In this document: positions 16,976-25,685 of the stretch, one piece after another
Position numbering within the stretch: the first letter of the stretch is position 1
Layout: each line of letters starts with the position of its first letter
NCBI RefSeq assembly: GCF_004153605.1
Contig: NZ_SDSI01000001.1
Coordinates: 186,001-250,000, forward strand
Reading direction: 5' to 3'
DNA from: Qipengyuania_B thermophila
Lineage (GTDB): Bacteria; Pseudomonadota; Alphaproteobacteria; Sphingomonadales; Sphingomonadaceae
Length of the DNA stretch: 64,000 bases
Translations under genes and position numbers: made by a program
The notes under the pieces: model-generated
Told to the model about the DNA's origin: nothing
What the model saw: only the letters and a program-made list of their open reading frames with translations
The model's database searches: none

Positions 16976-19093
16976 TCAGGCGGCGAACTCGCCCGGCGCC
17001 GCCTCCTTCGCCTGCCGGCGCCAGTGGTGGAGCAACGGCTCGGTGTAGCCCGACGGCTGTTCGACGCCCTTGAACACCAGATCGCACGCCGCGCGAAAGG
17101 CCGGCCCATCCGGATTGGCAAGCAGCGGCACATAGGCCGGGTCGCCCGCATTCTGCGCATCGACCTTCCCCGCCATCCGCCTCAGCGAATCCATCACCTC
17201 CTCAGGCGTGATCACCCCGTGCAGCAGCCAGTTGGCGATGTGCTGTGACGAGATCCGCAGCGTCGCGCGATCCTCCATCAGACCGACATCGTTGATGTCC
17301 GGCACCTTGGAGCAGCCGACGCCCGCGTCGATCCAGCGCACGACATAGCCCAGCAGCCCCTGGCAGTTGTTGTCGAGTTCCTCGCGGATCTCCTCCCCGG
17401 ACCAGTTCGTGCGGGCGGCAAGGGGGATGGCCAGCAGGTCGCGAAGGTTGGGCGGCGGTGCCAACGCCTTCTGGATCGCGAACACGTCCTCCCGGTGATA
17501 GTGCATGGCGTGCAGCGTTGCCGCCGTCGGCGAGGGCACCCAGGCCGTGTTCGCGCCCGCGCGCAGGTGGTCGATCTTCTGCTCCACCATGGCGCGCATC
17601 ATGTCCGGCGCGGGCCACATGCCCTTCCCGATCTGCGCGCGGCCCGACAGTCCGCAGGCAAGGCCGATCGCAACATTGCGCGCCTCGTAGGCAAGAAGCC
17701 AAGAACTGCTCTTCATCTGCCCTTTGCGCAGCATCGGCCCGGCGCGCATCGAGGTGTGGATTTCGTCCCCGGTTCGGTCGAGGAACCCGGTGTTGATGAA
17801 CACGATCCGGTCGCGCACGGCGTGGATGCACGCCGCCAGATTGGCGGAGGTGCGCCGCTCCTCGTCCATCACGCCGACCTTCACCGTGTTCGGCGCCAGG
17901 CCAAGCAGCGCCTCCACGGCATCGAACACCTCGCCGGTGAAGGCGCATTCATCGGGTCCGTGCATCTTCGGCTTGACGATGTAGATCGAGCCGGTGCGGG
18001 AGTTGGTGAACCGCCCCTTCCCCGCCAGCCCCAGCGCGCCGATCGCGGACGTGACGACCGCATCCATGATCCCTTCGGGAATTTCGCTGCCGTCCTCGAG
18101 CAGAACGGCCGGAGAGGTCATGAGATGGCCGACATTGCGCACGAACAGCAGGCTGCGTCCCGGCAGGATGACCTCCTGTCCGTCCGGCGCGGTGACCCGC
18201 TTGTCGCCGGCCAGCCGCCGGGTGACTGTCCTGCCATTCTTCGCGAAGGTGTCGGTCAGGTCGCCGCGGATCACCCCGAGCCAGTTGCGGTATCCCGTGA
18301 GCTTGTCGGCGGCGTCGACGGCCGCCACGGAATCCTCGAAATCGACAATGGTCGTGAGCGCCGCCTCCAGCACCACGTCAGCCAGCCCGAGCCGGTCGCC
18401 GCGCCCGACCGGGTGGTCAGGGTCCACCACCAGCTCGATGCCGAGGCCGTTGTTCCGCAGCAACAGCCCGCGATCCGTGCGGCCGGCGAACTGGGCCGGA
18501 TCGGCCAGCGGCAGCGGCTCGAGCGCCTCCAGCTCCGCCCAGCTTCCGCTGGAGAGCGGCACCGCCTCGTCGAGAAAGGCGCGGGCCGCAGCGATGACCG
18601 CCTCGCCGCGCGCCTCGTCATAGCCGCCCGGACGCGGCGGCGGCGCATCCAGCACATCGGTGCCGTAGAGCGCGTCATACAGGCTGCCCCAGCGCGCGTT
18701 GACGGCGTTGAGGAGAAACCGCGCATTGAGGACCGGCACGACCAGCTGCGGCCCGGCCATGGTCGCGATTTCGGCATCGACGTTCGCCGTGCCGATCGTG
18801 AAGGGGGCCGGTTCCGGGACGAGGTAGCCGATGGCCCGCAGAAAAGCCTCGAAGGCGACCGGATCGTGCGGCTGCCCGCGCCGCTCCTCGTGCCATGCAT
18901 CGATCCGCTGCTGAAGCCGCTCGCGCTCCGCGAGGAGCGCGCGGTTGCGCGGTGCGAAACGGTGCGCCAGAGCCGCGAAACCGCTCCAGAACCGCTCCGT
19001 ATCGAGCGTCAGCGGTGTCAGCACCTCCGCCTCGAGGAACTCCGCCAGCTCGGCGTCAACCTGCAGACCGCCGCGTTCAACATGTCGTGCCAT
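16976..19093 (-). CDS. glcB: Malate synthase G
   Basis: A 705-residue enzyme that condenses glyoxylate with acetyl-CoA to malate in the glyoxylate shunt. Family landmarks include the TIVDFEDSVAAVDAADK block, KPKMHGPDE, GVMDEERRTSANL with the following INTGFLDRTGDEIHT, and the C-terminal P-S-P-T-A-A-T-L-H-A-M-H-Y. Two adjacent ATGs at 19096 and 19093 follow GGAGG; the second has the better spacing. An upstream in-frame extension to 19213 is proline-rich and not family-like. Isocitrate lyase is not in the window. It is divergent from the M20 hydrolase-astA-astB operon. Confidence 0.95.
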   Translation of the reverse strand: MARHVERGGLQVDAELAEFLEAEVLTPLTLDTERFWSGFAALAHRFAPRNRALLAERERLQQRIDAWHEERRGQPHDPVAFEAFLRAIGYLVPEPAPFTIGTANVDAEIATMAGPQLVVPVLNARFLLNAVNARWGSLYDALYGTDVLDAPPPRPGGYDEARGEAVIAAARAFLDEAVPLSSGSWAELEALEPLPLADPAQFAGRTDRGLLLRNNGLGIELVVDPDHPVGRGDRLGLADVVLEAALTTIVDFEDSVAAVDAADKLTGYRNWLGVIRGDLTDTFAKNGRTVTRRLAGDKRVTAPDGQEVILPGRSLLFVRNVGHLMTSPAVLLEDGSEIPEGIMDAVVTSAIGALGLAGKGRFTNSRTGSIYIVKPKMHGPDECAFTGEVFDAVEALLGLAPNTVKVGVMDEERRTSANLAACIHAVRDRIVFINTGFLDRTGDEIHTSMRAGPMLRKGQMKSSSWLLAYEARNVAIGLACGLSGRAQIGKGMWPAPDMMRAMVEQKIDHLRAGANTAWVPSPTAATLHAMHYHREDVFAIQKALAPPPNLRDLLAIPLAARTNWSGEEIREELDNNCQGLLGYVVRWIDAGVGCSKVPDINDVGLMEDRATLRISSQHIANWLLHGVITPEEVMDSLRRMAGKVDAQNAGDPAYVPLLANPDGPAFRAACDLVFKGVEQPSGYTEPLLHHWRRQAKEAAPGEFAA

Positions 19094-19241
19094 CATTCCT
19101 CCACACTGGTGTCCGGCCGCACCGGCGGCCGGGTCGTTCGGCAAGGCTGATTCCGGGGGAGGAGCGCTTGCCATGGCGGAGACGAGCCGCCGTGGCAAGG
19201 GCGGCCTACCCATCCGGACATGCTTTCGCTAAGGCGGCGCC

Positions 19242-20453
19242 ATGAGGGAGTGCAAAGGGGCGCTGGCCGCAGCGATCGCGACCATCGACGCCGCCGCGAT
19301 GCTGGACGAGACCTGCACGTGGGCGGCGATCAACACGGGGACAGGCAACCTCGCCGGGCTGGCACGGCAGGCGCAGGCGCTGGCGGACGCTTTCGCGGCG
19401 CTGCCGGGCGAGATCGCGCTTGTCGATCCCGCGCCGGTCACCGCCATCGACCCGTCCGGGCAGGACACCGTGCTGGACCATGGCCGCCATCTGGTGCTGA
19501 AGGTCCGGCCCGACGCGGGGCGCCGGATGCTGCTGGCCGGACACATGGACACCGTCTATCCCGCCGACCACCCCTTCCAGGCGACCCGGTGGCGGGACGA
19601 GCGGACGCTCAACGGTCCGGGTGTCGCAGACATGAAAGGGGGATTGAGCGTCCTGCTCCATGCCCTGCTCGCCTTCGAACGCACGACGGACGCAGTGCGG
19701 ATCGGCTACGACGTGCTGATCAACGCCGACGAGGAAACGGGTTCGCTGTCATCGGCGGGCCTCATCGCCGAACTGGCGCAGGGCAAGTGTGCCGCGCTCG
19801 TCTATGAGCCCAGCGCCCGTCCCGACGGCACGCTTGCACACCGGCGCGGCGGCAGCGGCAACTACAGCGTGGTGGTTGCGGGGCGTTCTGCCCATGCAGG
19901 CCGCAACCCGCAGGACGGACGCAACGCAGTGGTCGCAGCCGCGGACCTTGCCCTGCGCCTCAAGGCGCTGGACGACGACAGCCTGCGCGTCAATCCGGCC
20001 AAGATCGAGGGCGGCTCCGGCAACAATGTCGTGCCGGATCACGCGGTGCTGCGGTTCAACATCCGGCCGGCGGACGATCCTGCGGCCCGGCGTTTCCCCG
20101 CCGCCTTCAGGACGCTGGTGGAGGAGGTCGAGCGCACGCACGACGTCACCTGCCGCGTCCATGGCGGCGTGTCGCGCCCGCCCAAGCCGGTTGACGCGCG
20201 GGCGCAGGCGCTGTTCAATCTCGTGCGCGAATGCGGCCAGGCGCTCGGTCAGCCCATCGGGTGGCAGCCGAGCGGCGGCGTGTGCGATGGCAACAACATC
20301 GCCGCCTGCGGCGTCCCGGTGGTGGACACGATGGGAGTGCGCGGCGGCGCCATCCACAGCACGGACGAGTATCTCCTCACCGATTCCCTGGCGGAACGGG
20401 CCGCCCTGTCTGCGGCGGTGCTGCACCGGCTGGCCGGCGGAGATCTGCCATGA
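19242..20453 (+). CDS. M20-family metallohydrolase of the ast cluster
   Basis: A 403-residue metal-dependent amidohydrolase/peptidase. The zinc ligands of the M20 family can be placed: His101 and Asp103 in GHMDTVYP, Asp130 in GVADMKGG, and the catalytic Glu pair in N-A-D-E-E-T-G (164-165), with a dimerisation domain inserted from about 200 to 300. Its stop overlaps the astA start (ATGA), so it is translationally coupled to arginine catabolism. The succinyl pathway needs a desuccinylase (AstE, an M14 protein); whether this M20 enzyme replaces it or acts on another acyl-amino acid is unknown. Confidence 0.82.
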   Translation: MRECKGALAAAIATIDAAAMLDETCTWAAINTGTGNLAGLARQAQALADAFAALPGEIALVDPAPVTAIDPSGQDTVLDHGRHLVLKVRPDAGRRMLLAGHMDTVYPADHPFQATRWRDERTLNGPGVADMKGGLSVLLHALLAFERTTDAVRIGYDVLINADEETGSLSSAGLIAELAQGKCAALVYEPSARPDGTLAHRRGGSGNYSVVVAGRSAHAGRNPQDGRNAVVAAADLALRLKALDDDSLRVNPAKIEGGSGNNVVPDHAVLRFNIRPADDPAARRFPAAFRTLVEEVERTHDVTCRVHGGVSRPPKPVDARAQALFNLVRECGQALGQPIGWQPSGGVCDGNNIAACGVPVVDTMGVRGGAIHSTDEYLLTDSLAERAALSAAVLHRLAGGDLP

Positions 20454-21466
20454 GCTACCGGATGCGTGCGGCCACGGTGGACGATCTCGACCATCTCTAC
20501 CAGATGGCCAAGCTGACCGGCGGCGGGTTCACGAACCTGCCTCCGGACCGCAAGGCGCTGGAGACGAAGCTGACCAACGCCGCGCACGCCTTTGCCGACC
20601 CCGAGGACGCGCCGCGTGACGAAACCTTTGTCCTCGTGCTGGAAAACACGCTGACGGGGGAGGTGCGAGGCACATGCCAGCTGTTCACCCAGGTGGGGCA
20701 GTGCTGGCCGTTCTACTCCTACCGGCTGAACACCATCAGCCAGCACAGCCGCGAGCTGAACCGCACCGTCAGGGCCGAGCTTCTCTTTCTGGTCACCGAT
20801 CTGGAAGGGTGCAGCGAGGTCGGCGGGCTGTTCCTGCATCCGGGTGAGAGGGCGGGCGGGCTGGGCCAGCTGCTGGCGCGCAGCCGCTACCTGTTCATCG
20901 CCATGCACCGTCCGCGTTTTGCGGCGCGGGTGCTGGCGGAGTTGCGCGGCATCATCGACGAACGTGGCGGTTCGCCGTTCTGGGATGGGGTTGCCGGGCG
21001 GTTCTTCGGCATGACCTTCCAGGAGGCCGACTACTTCAATGCCATTCACGGCAACCAGTTCATCGCCGACCTGATGCCCAAGCATCCGGTCTACACTGCC
21101 ATGCTTGCCGACAGCGCCCGCGAGGTCATCGGCCTCCCGCATCCCTCGGGCCGCGCGGCGATGCGGATGCTCGAACGCGAGGGGTTTCACTACGAAGGCT
21201 ATGTCGACATCTTCGATGGCGGCCCGACGATGCTGGCCCACACCGACAAGGTGCGCACCGTGAGCGAAGCGCGGAGCGCGACCGTTGCGGTCTGCGATCT
21301 GGAAGGCGGCGAGGAGGCGCTGCTGGCGAGCGGCCGGCTCGCCGCGTTCCGCGCCTGCTTCGGCCGCATTTTGCCGGCGGACGACGGCACCGTGTCGGTG
21401 TCGGCGGAAGCGGCTGCGTTGCTCGGCGTCGAGGCGGGCGACACGCTGTGGTTCGCCCCCCGATGA
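20450..21466 (+). CDS. astA: Arginine N-succinyltransferase
   Basis: A 338-residue GNAT-fold enzyme catalysing the first step of the arginine succinyltransferase (AST) pathway, arginine plus succinyl-CoA to N2-succinylarginine. The N-terminus (M-R-A-A-T-V-D-D-L-D-H-L) and the acceptor/CoA region G-E-V-R-G-T-C-Q, then S-E-V-G-G-L-F-L-H-P, are typical of AstA. The family segment G-R-F-F-G-M-T-F-Q-E-A-D is present. Start and stop overlap neighbouring genes by ATGA on both sides, so hydrolase, astA and astB form one coupled operon. Confidence 0.94.
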   Translation: MSYRMRAATVDDLDHLYQMAKLTGGGFTNLPPDRKALETKLTNAAHAFADPEDAPRDETFVLVLENTLTGEVRGTCQLFTQVGQCWPFYSYRLNTISQHSRELNRTVRAELLFLVTDLEGCSEVGGLFLHPGERAGGLGQLLARSRYLFIAMHRPRFAARVLAELRGIIDERGGSPFWDGVAGRFFGMTFQEADYFNAIHGNQFIADLMPKHPVYTAMLADSAREVIGLPHPSGRAAMRMLEREGFHYEGYVDIFDGGPTMLAHTDKVRTVSEARSATVAVCDLEGGEEALLASGRLAAFRACFGRILPADDGTVSVSAEAAALLGVEAGDTLWFAPR

Positions 21467-22716
21467 GCCTGCGCGAGATCAATTTCGACGGCCTCATCGG
21501 GCCGACGCACAATTACGCCGGCCTGAGCCTCGGCAACATCGCCAGCGACCGGCATCGCGGGCAGGTATCCCGTCCCCGTGCCGCCGCCCTTCAGGGGCTG
21601 GCGAAGATGCGGGCCAACATGGCGCTGGGCCTGTGCCAGGGCGTGCTGCTCCCCCTGCCCCGCCCCAACACGGCATTGCTGGACCGGCTGGGCTACGACC
21701 CGGGCGCCAGTCCGGCGCTGCTGGCTGCCGCGTGGTCGGCATCGGCGATGTGGGCGGCCAACGCCGCCACGGTCAGCCCGGCACCCGACACGCGCGACGG
21801 GCGCTGCCACCTGACACCAGCGAACCTGGTGACCATGGTGCACCGGGCGCAGGAATGGCCGGACACGCAGCGCCAGCTGCGCCTCGCTTTCGCGGACACC
21901 CGGCACTTCATGGTGCACGAGCCTGTTCCGCCCTCGTTCGGAGACGAAGGGGCTGCCAATCACATGCGGTTGTGCACCCGCCATGACGAACCCGGCGTCG
22001 AGGTGTTCGTCTACGGGCGCAGCGGCGGCCGCTTCCCCGCGCGCCAGCACGAGGAGGCGAGCCGCGCAGTGGCGCGCCTGCACGGACTTGATCCGGCGCG
22101 CTGCCTTTTTGTCGAACAGAACCCCGACGCGATCGCCGCCGGCGCGTTTCATAACGACGTGGTGGCAGTCGCCAACGAAAAGGTGCTGTTCACCCATGCC
22201 CGCGCCTTTGCCGACCAGCAGAGGGCATACGCTGCGATGCGGGCGGTGTTTCCCGACCTCGAGGTGGTTGAAGTGCCGGAGGAGGCTGTCAGCCTCGAGG
22301 AGGCCATCCGCACCTATCTGTTCAACGCGCAGCTCGTCACCCTGCCGAACGGCGGCGGCATGGCGCTGATCGTGCCGACGGAATGCCGCGACAGCCCGGC
22401 CGTCTCCTCGTGGTGCGAGCGGATGCTGGCCGGCAACGGCCCGATCAGGCGGGTGATCGCCGTCGATGTGCGTCAGTCGATGGCCAATGGCGGCGGACCG
22501 GCCTGCCTGCGGCTGAGGGTGGTGGCTGATCCGGCGACCGTCGATCCCCGTTTCCTGCTCGACAGCGACAAGGCGGACCGGCTCTCGGCGGTGATCGGCC
22601 GCGAATGGCCCGAGCAGATCGCGCCGCACGACCTCGGGAGCGACTGGCTGATCGCACAGGCGCGGCGCGCTTATCTGTCCGTTTTGGAGACACTTGGTCT
22701 CACCGAACTGGGTTAA
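21463..22716 (+). CDS. astB: N-succinylarginine dihydrolase
   Basis: A 417-residue enzyme of the second AST step, converting succinylarginine to succinylornithine, CO2 and two ammonia. It opens with the family block INFDGLIGPTHNYAGLS, and carries N-P-D-A-I-A-A-G-A-F-H-N-D-V and the C-terminal nucleophile region G-G-G-P-A-C with Cys348. The ATG at 21463 overlaps the astA stop; an ATG 15 bases upstream is less likely. The genes for the last three steps (astC, astD, astE) do not follow, so they must lie elsewhere. Confidence 0.95.
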   Translation: MSLREINFDGLIGPTHNYAGLSLGNIASDRHRGQVSRPRAAALQGLAKMRANMALGLCQGVLLPLPRPNTALLDRLGYDPGASPALLAAAWSASAMWAANAATVSPAPDTRDGRCHLTPANLVTMVHRAQEWPDTQRQLRLAFADTRHFMVHEPVPPSFGDEGAANHMRLCTRHDEPGVEVFVYGRSGGRFPARQHEEASRAVARLHGLDPARCLFVEQNPDAIAAGAFHNDVVAVANEKVLFTHARAFADQQRAYAAMRAVFPDLEVVEVPEEAVSLEEAIRTYLFNAQLVTLPNGGGMALIVPTECRDSPAVSSWCERMLAGNGPIRRVIAVDVRQSMANGGGPACLRLRVVADPATVDPRFLLDSDKADRLSAVIGREWPEQIAPHDLGSDWLIAQARRAYLSVLETLGLTELG

Positions 22717-22790
22717 CGCGCTAGACACCCCCATAAGGCTGTTCCACCCTGGCAAGAGATGGGGCGGACGCGCGTACCGGAAGGACAAGC

Positions 22791-23075
22791 ATGCTGCGGA
22801 AGCTCGGAAGACTGTTCGTCATCAAGACGCGGCTGGAGGCGTTCCTGATCATCTACGCTCTCGGCCTGGGCGCCACGACGCGCGGCGCGCACTATCTCGA
22901 CACCTTCCCTGGCGTGGGCGGCTGGCTGCTGTTCGCCGCGTGCACGGGGTCGGTGTTCATGGCCGGCGCCAAGATCCTCGACTGCCTGCGCTATGAAAAG
23001 GCCGCGCGCGAAGCTGTCGGGGCCACCTCTCCCGAACGGCCGGCGCGCGAAGGCGCGGCCGAAGCGAGGCGCTGA
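22791..23075 (+). CDS. Small two-helix membrane protein
   Basis: A 94-residue protein with a short basic N-terminus (MLRKLGRLFVIKTR), two hydrophobic segments (about 16-30 and 43-62) and a charged Ala/Arg/Glu-rich tail. A GGAAGGA ribosome site precedes the ATG at 22791. Proteins of this size and pattern occur widely in sphingomonads as conserved hypotheticals; I recognise no named family. It stands 74 bp after astB and converges on the tmRNA gene. Function is unknown. Confidence 0.65.
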   Translation: MLRKLGRLFVIKTRLEAFLIIYALGLGATTRGAHYLDTFPGVGGWLLFAACTGSVFMAGAKILDCLRYEKAAREAVGATSPERPAREGAAEARR

Positions 23076-23099
23076 ACGGCGCGCAGATCCGGCGCCGGC

Positions 23100-23497
23100 A
23101 AACGGTTGTGGCCAAACAGGGGTTGGGGGTTTCTGTTGCTACGCACCCCCGGGCGCCCGGTTTCCGATTCTGTTACCCGGTTCGGTCCGAACCGTGCTCG
23201 TAGCGTTGCAACTTCAGGCCGCGAAGGCCGTCACGTTACGCGGCGAGAGCAAGTGCTTCGTTGTCGTTGGCACTTGTGTGTGTCGAGCCTTTGACGGGTT
23301 ACTCAGCCCGGGCGAAAGCGATGTCTTTCAACACACGTCGATCCTGGTTCGGCCCCGTCAGCTGAACCGCGCGGCCGGCACGTCCTCGACGTCCGGCCGG
23401 AGCGGCGCAGGTGGTGGAGCCGCCGGGTACTGCCCCCGGGTCCGCTGTGTCTATTGCACACCACACTTTATCGCCATAGCCGGCGGCAAAGCCGGCA
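23100..23497 (-). ncRNA. ssrA: Circularly permuted two-piece tmRNA
   Basis: Read on the minus strand, the gene begins with the acceptor piece (about 23497 to 23412), ending GGCTCCACCA, then a 55-nt spacer that would be removed, then the coding piece beginning GGGGCCGAACC at 23356. The first seven bases GGGGCCG pair with CGGCTCC just before ACCA, making a 7-bp acceptor stem with one G-U pair; a 5-bp T-arm CCGGG/CCCGG precedes it. The coding piece carries a tag reading frame (23236-23271) for ANDNEALALAA followed by TAA. With SmpB it rescues stalled ribosomes and marks the product for proteolysis. Outer limits are approximate: the 5' end follows the promoter and the 3' end is estimated from pseudoknot-like hairpins. 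Confidence 0.93.
23236..23271 (-). other. tmRNA proteolysis-tag reading frame
   Basis: Eleven codons encode ANDNEALALAA and end in TAA at 23236-23238. The ANDN start and LAA end are the hallmarks of alphaproteobacterial tags recognised by ClpXP through the terminal LAA. The frame has no start codon of its own because translation resumes on it from a stalled ribosome. Confidence 0.93.
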
Positions 23498-23503
23498 CGG
23501 ACG

Positions 23504-23531
23504 AATATAGCGCGGCGGCCGTCATTGTGAA
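23504..23531 (-). promoter_or_regulatory. Sigma-70-type promoter of tmRNA
   Basis: On the minus strand TTCACA (23526-23531) and TATATT (23504-23509) are separated by 16 bases, close to the consensus. The predicted transcription start is about 23497, directly before the tmRNA acceptor piece. The -35 element lies at the very end of the mscL coding region. Confidence 0.65.
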
Positions 23532-24004
23532 GGGGTCGACCCGGACCGCTGCAGTTCGGCGAGGATCTTCTTGAGCACGTCGAGCTGCGGGTCCGTCACC
23601 ACCTCCTCGTCGCGGGCGGTGTCGGTGCTTTCGGCCTGCTTGCGCTGCATCTCGTCGAGCACCCTGTTCACCCCCTTCAGCAGCAGGAACAGCGCCACGG
23701 CAAGGATCAGGAAATTCAGCACCTGGGTAAGGAAATCCCCGTAGCCGAGCATGGTCGCCCCGGCAGCGCGGAGCGCCGCGAAGTCACGCAGGGAACCGGT
23801 GTAGCCCGGCGGCACCGGCCCGAGAATAATGAACCAGTTGGTGAAGTCGACATCACCGAAGGCCCAGCTGATGAGCGGCATGAGGATGCTTTCCGTCAGC
23901 GAGGTGGTGATCCGGCCGAAGGCCGCGCCGATCAGCACCCCGACGGCAAGATCGAGGACATTGCCGCGGGCGATGAACTTCTTGAATTCGGACAGGATCG
24001 TCAT
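23522..24004 (-). CDS. mscL: Large-conductance mechanosensitive channel
   Basis: A 160-residue channel subunit that forms a homopentamer in the inner membrane and opens under turgor. The amphipathic N-terminus and first helix (EFKKFIARGNVLDLAVGVLIGAAFG is the family signature region), a periplasmic loop with a proline-rich part (GPVPPGYTG), the second helix (FLTQVLNFLILAVALFLL) and a charged C-terminal helical bundle are all visible. Somewhat longer than the 136-residue E. coli protein because of the loop and tail. Its last codons contain the -35 box of the tmRNA promoter. Divergent from the LemA gene. Confidence 0.96.
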   Translation of the reverse strand: MTILSEFKKFIARGNVLDLAVGVLIGAAFGRITTSLTESILMPLISWAFGDVDFTNWFIILGPVPPGYTGSLRDFAALRAAGATMLGYGDFLTQVLNFLILAVALFLLLKGVNRVLDEMQRKQAESTDTARDEEVVTDPQLDVLKKILAELQRSGSTPSQ

Positions 24005-24122
24005 TGGCTCCCCTTTCCCCGGCACGAGGGGCCGTTCCTGCGGACCAATGATCCGGCTTGAACGGCCCTGCTGCTGTGGTATGCCGATAGGACACATTGC
24101 AAGCGCAAGGAACCTGTCCGCG

Positions 24123-24803
24123 ATGAACCCCGCCGCCGCTCTCCGCTCCGCGATTGCCGCCTTCCTCGCCATGACCCTCACGGCCTGCGGGATCAACACC
24201 GTGCCCACCAAGGAGGAAGCCGCCAAGGCGCAGTGGGGCAATGTGGAAACAGCGCTGCAGCGGCGCGCCGACCTCATTCCCAACCTTGTCGCCGTCGTCG
24301 AGGCGGCGGCGGTCGCGGAACGCGACACGCTGCGCGCAGTGACGGAGGCGCGGGCGCGGGCCACGTCCATCAACATCACCACCGACGACCTGTCCAATCC
24401 GGAGGAGTTTCGCCGCTTCAACGAGGCGCAGAACCAGCTCACTCAGGCGCTGGGACAGCTGCGCACCGTCGTCGAGGCGTATCCCCAGCTCGCCAGCCAG
24501 CCGCGCTTCGCCGACCTGATGGTCGCGCTGGACGAGAGCAACAACCTCATCAACACCGAACGGGTGCGCTACAACGAGGCCGCCCGCGACTACAACACGA
24601 CCATCCGCACCTTTCCGGCGACCATCGCGGCCAACGTGATCTATGGCGCGCAGCCGCTGCAGTATTTCGAGGCCGCCGAAGGTGCGCAGGCGAACCCCAA
24701 CGTCAACTTCGGCAACATCACCGGCGGCGGCACGGCGGCACCCGGGCGCGCGGTCAACGACAATGCCGCGCCGCAGCCCGGACGGGCCACGGCGGCGAAC
24801 TGA
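24123..24803 (+). CDS. LemA family lipoprotein
   Basis: A 226-residue protein with a lipoprotein signal peptide (lipobox L-T-A-C, Cys22) followed by the LemA helical domain: W-G-N-V-E-T-A-L-Q-R-R-A-D-L-I-P-N-L, and N-x-x-R-x-x-Y-N-E-A-A-R-D-Y-N in the third long helix. The C-terminal 30 residues are Ala/Pro/Asn-rich. LemA proteins are membrane-associated helical bundles of unclear role, frequently encoded with TPM-domain proteins, as here. The ATG at 24123 places the signal peptide correctly; the frame is open for some distance upstream. Confidence 0.92.
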   Translation: MNPAAALRSAIAAFLAMTLTACGINTVPTKEEAAKAQWGNVETALQRRADLIPNLVAVVEAAAVAERDTLRAVTEARARATSINITTDDLSNPEEFRRFNEAQNQLTQALGQLRTVVEAYPQLASQPRFADLMVALDESNNLINTERVRYNEAARDYNTTIRTFPATIAANVIYGAQPLQYFEAAEGAQANPNVNFGNITGGGTAAPGRAVNDNAAPQPGRATAAN

Positions 24804-24808
24804 GCGGC

Positions 24809-25681
24809 TTGTTCGCATTCGTCAATCGCCGCGCGGGAGCATGGCTGCGCCTTTCGGCGCTCGCTCTCCTGGCGCTGCTCGGACTGCTGGCGGCCTCTGC
24901 CGCTGCTGCGCAGGGGTTCCCACCGCGTCCGGAGGGACCGGTATATGACGGCGCGAACATCCTGTCCGCCACCACGGAAGCTTCGCTCGACCAGCGGCTG
25001 CGGACCTACACCCGCGACACCGGCCGCGCGGTCATCGTCGCCACCGTGCCGAGCCTGAACGGCCAGCCGATCGACAGCTATGCCACGGCGCTGTTCGCCG
25101 ACTGGGGCATCGGCGGAGCGCAGCGGGATCAGGGTCTGCTGCTGCTCGTCGCCCCCAATGAACGCCGCGTGCGGATCGAGGTCGGCTATGGTCTGCATCC
25201 GTATTTCGGCGGGATCATGGCCGGGCGCGTCATCCGCGACGTCATCACGCCGCGCTTTCGCGACGGGGATTTTGATGGCGGCGTGGTCGCCGGCGTCGAT
25301 GCCATCCTCGAGCACCTCGCCCGCAGCCCGGCAGATGCGGCGGCCATAGCCGAGGCGGCGGAAGCGGCCGACGCGCAGGCGCGCCAGAGTGCCGGCTTTC
25401 CCATCGGGGCGGTGTTCTGGATCGCCTTCCTGTGGCTTTTTTTCGTCCTTCCGGCAATGAAGGGCGGGCGGCGGCGGCGCTACCGGCGCGGCGGAATGGG
25501 CGGACTGGCGCGCGACATCATCCTGTGGGAGGCCGGCAAGGCCATCGCGCGGGGCATGGACGGCGGCAGGGGCTGGGGCGGCGGTGGCGGTTTCGGCGGT
25601 GGTGGTTTCGGCGGTGGCGGCGGCTTCGGTGGCTTCGGCGGCGGCATGTCCGGCGGCGGCGGCGCGAGCGGAGGCTGGTAG
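24809..25681 (+). CDS. TPM-domain protein with glycine-rich tail (YgcG-like)
   Basis: A 290-residue protein: signal peptide (LRLSALALLALLGLLAAS, cleavage near A-A-A-Q), a TPM domain (about 45-170) with the characteristic V-Y-D-G-A-N-I-L-S start and V-R-I-E-V-G-Y-G-L strand, one transmembrane helix near 200 (GAVFWIAFLWLFFVLPAM), a basic cluster and a C-terminal tail of about 50 residues made of Gly-Gly-Phe-Gly repeats. No ATG fits; a TTG at 24809, five bases after the LemA stop, is the best start. TPM proteins with Gly-rich tails accompany LemA in many bacteria, probably at the inner membrane; activity unknown. Confidence 0.88.
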   Translation: MFAFVNRRAGAWLRLSALALLALLGLLAASAAAAQGFPPRPEGPVYDGANILSATTEASLDQRLRTYTRDTGRAVIVATVPSLNGQPIDSYATALFADWGIGGAQRDQGLLLLVAPNERRVRIEVGYGLHPYFGGIMAGRVIRDVITPRFRDGDFDGGVVAGVDAILEHLARSPADAAAIAEAAEAADAQARQSAGFPIGAVFWIAFLWLFFVLPAMKGGRRRRYRRGGMGGLARDIILWEAGKAIARGMDGGRGWGGGGGFGGGGFGGGGGFGGFGGGMSGGGGASGGW

Positions 25682-25685
25682 GCCG

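Noticed and set aside
23106..23574. Plus-strand open frames across the tmRNA region
   Set aside because: They overlap a well-supported structured RNA on the other strand and resemble no protein.
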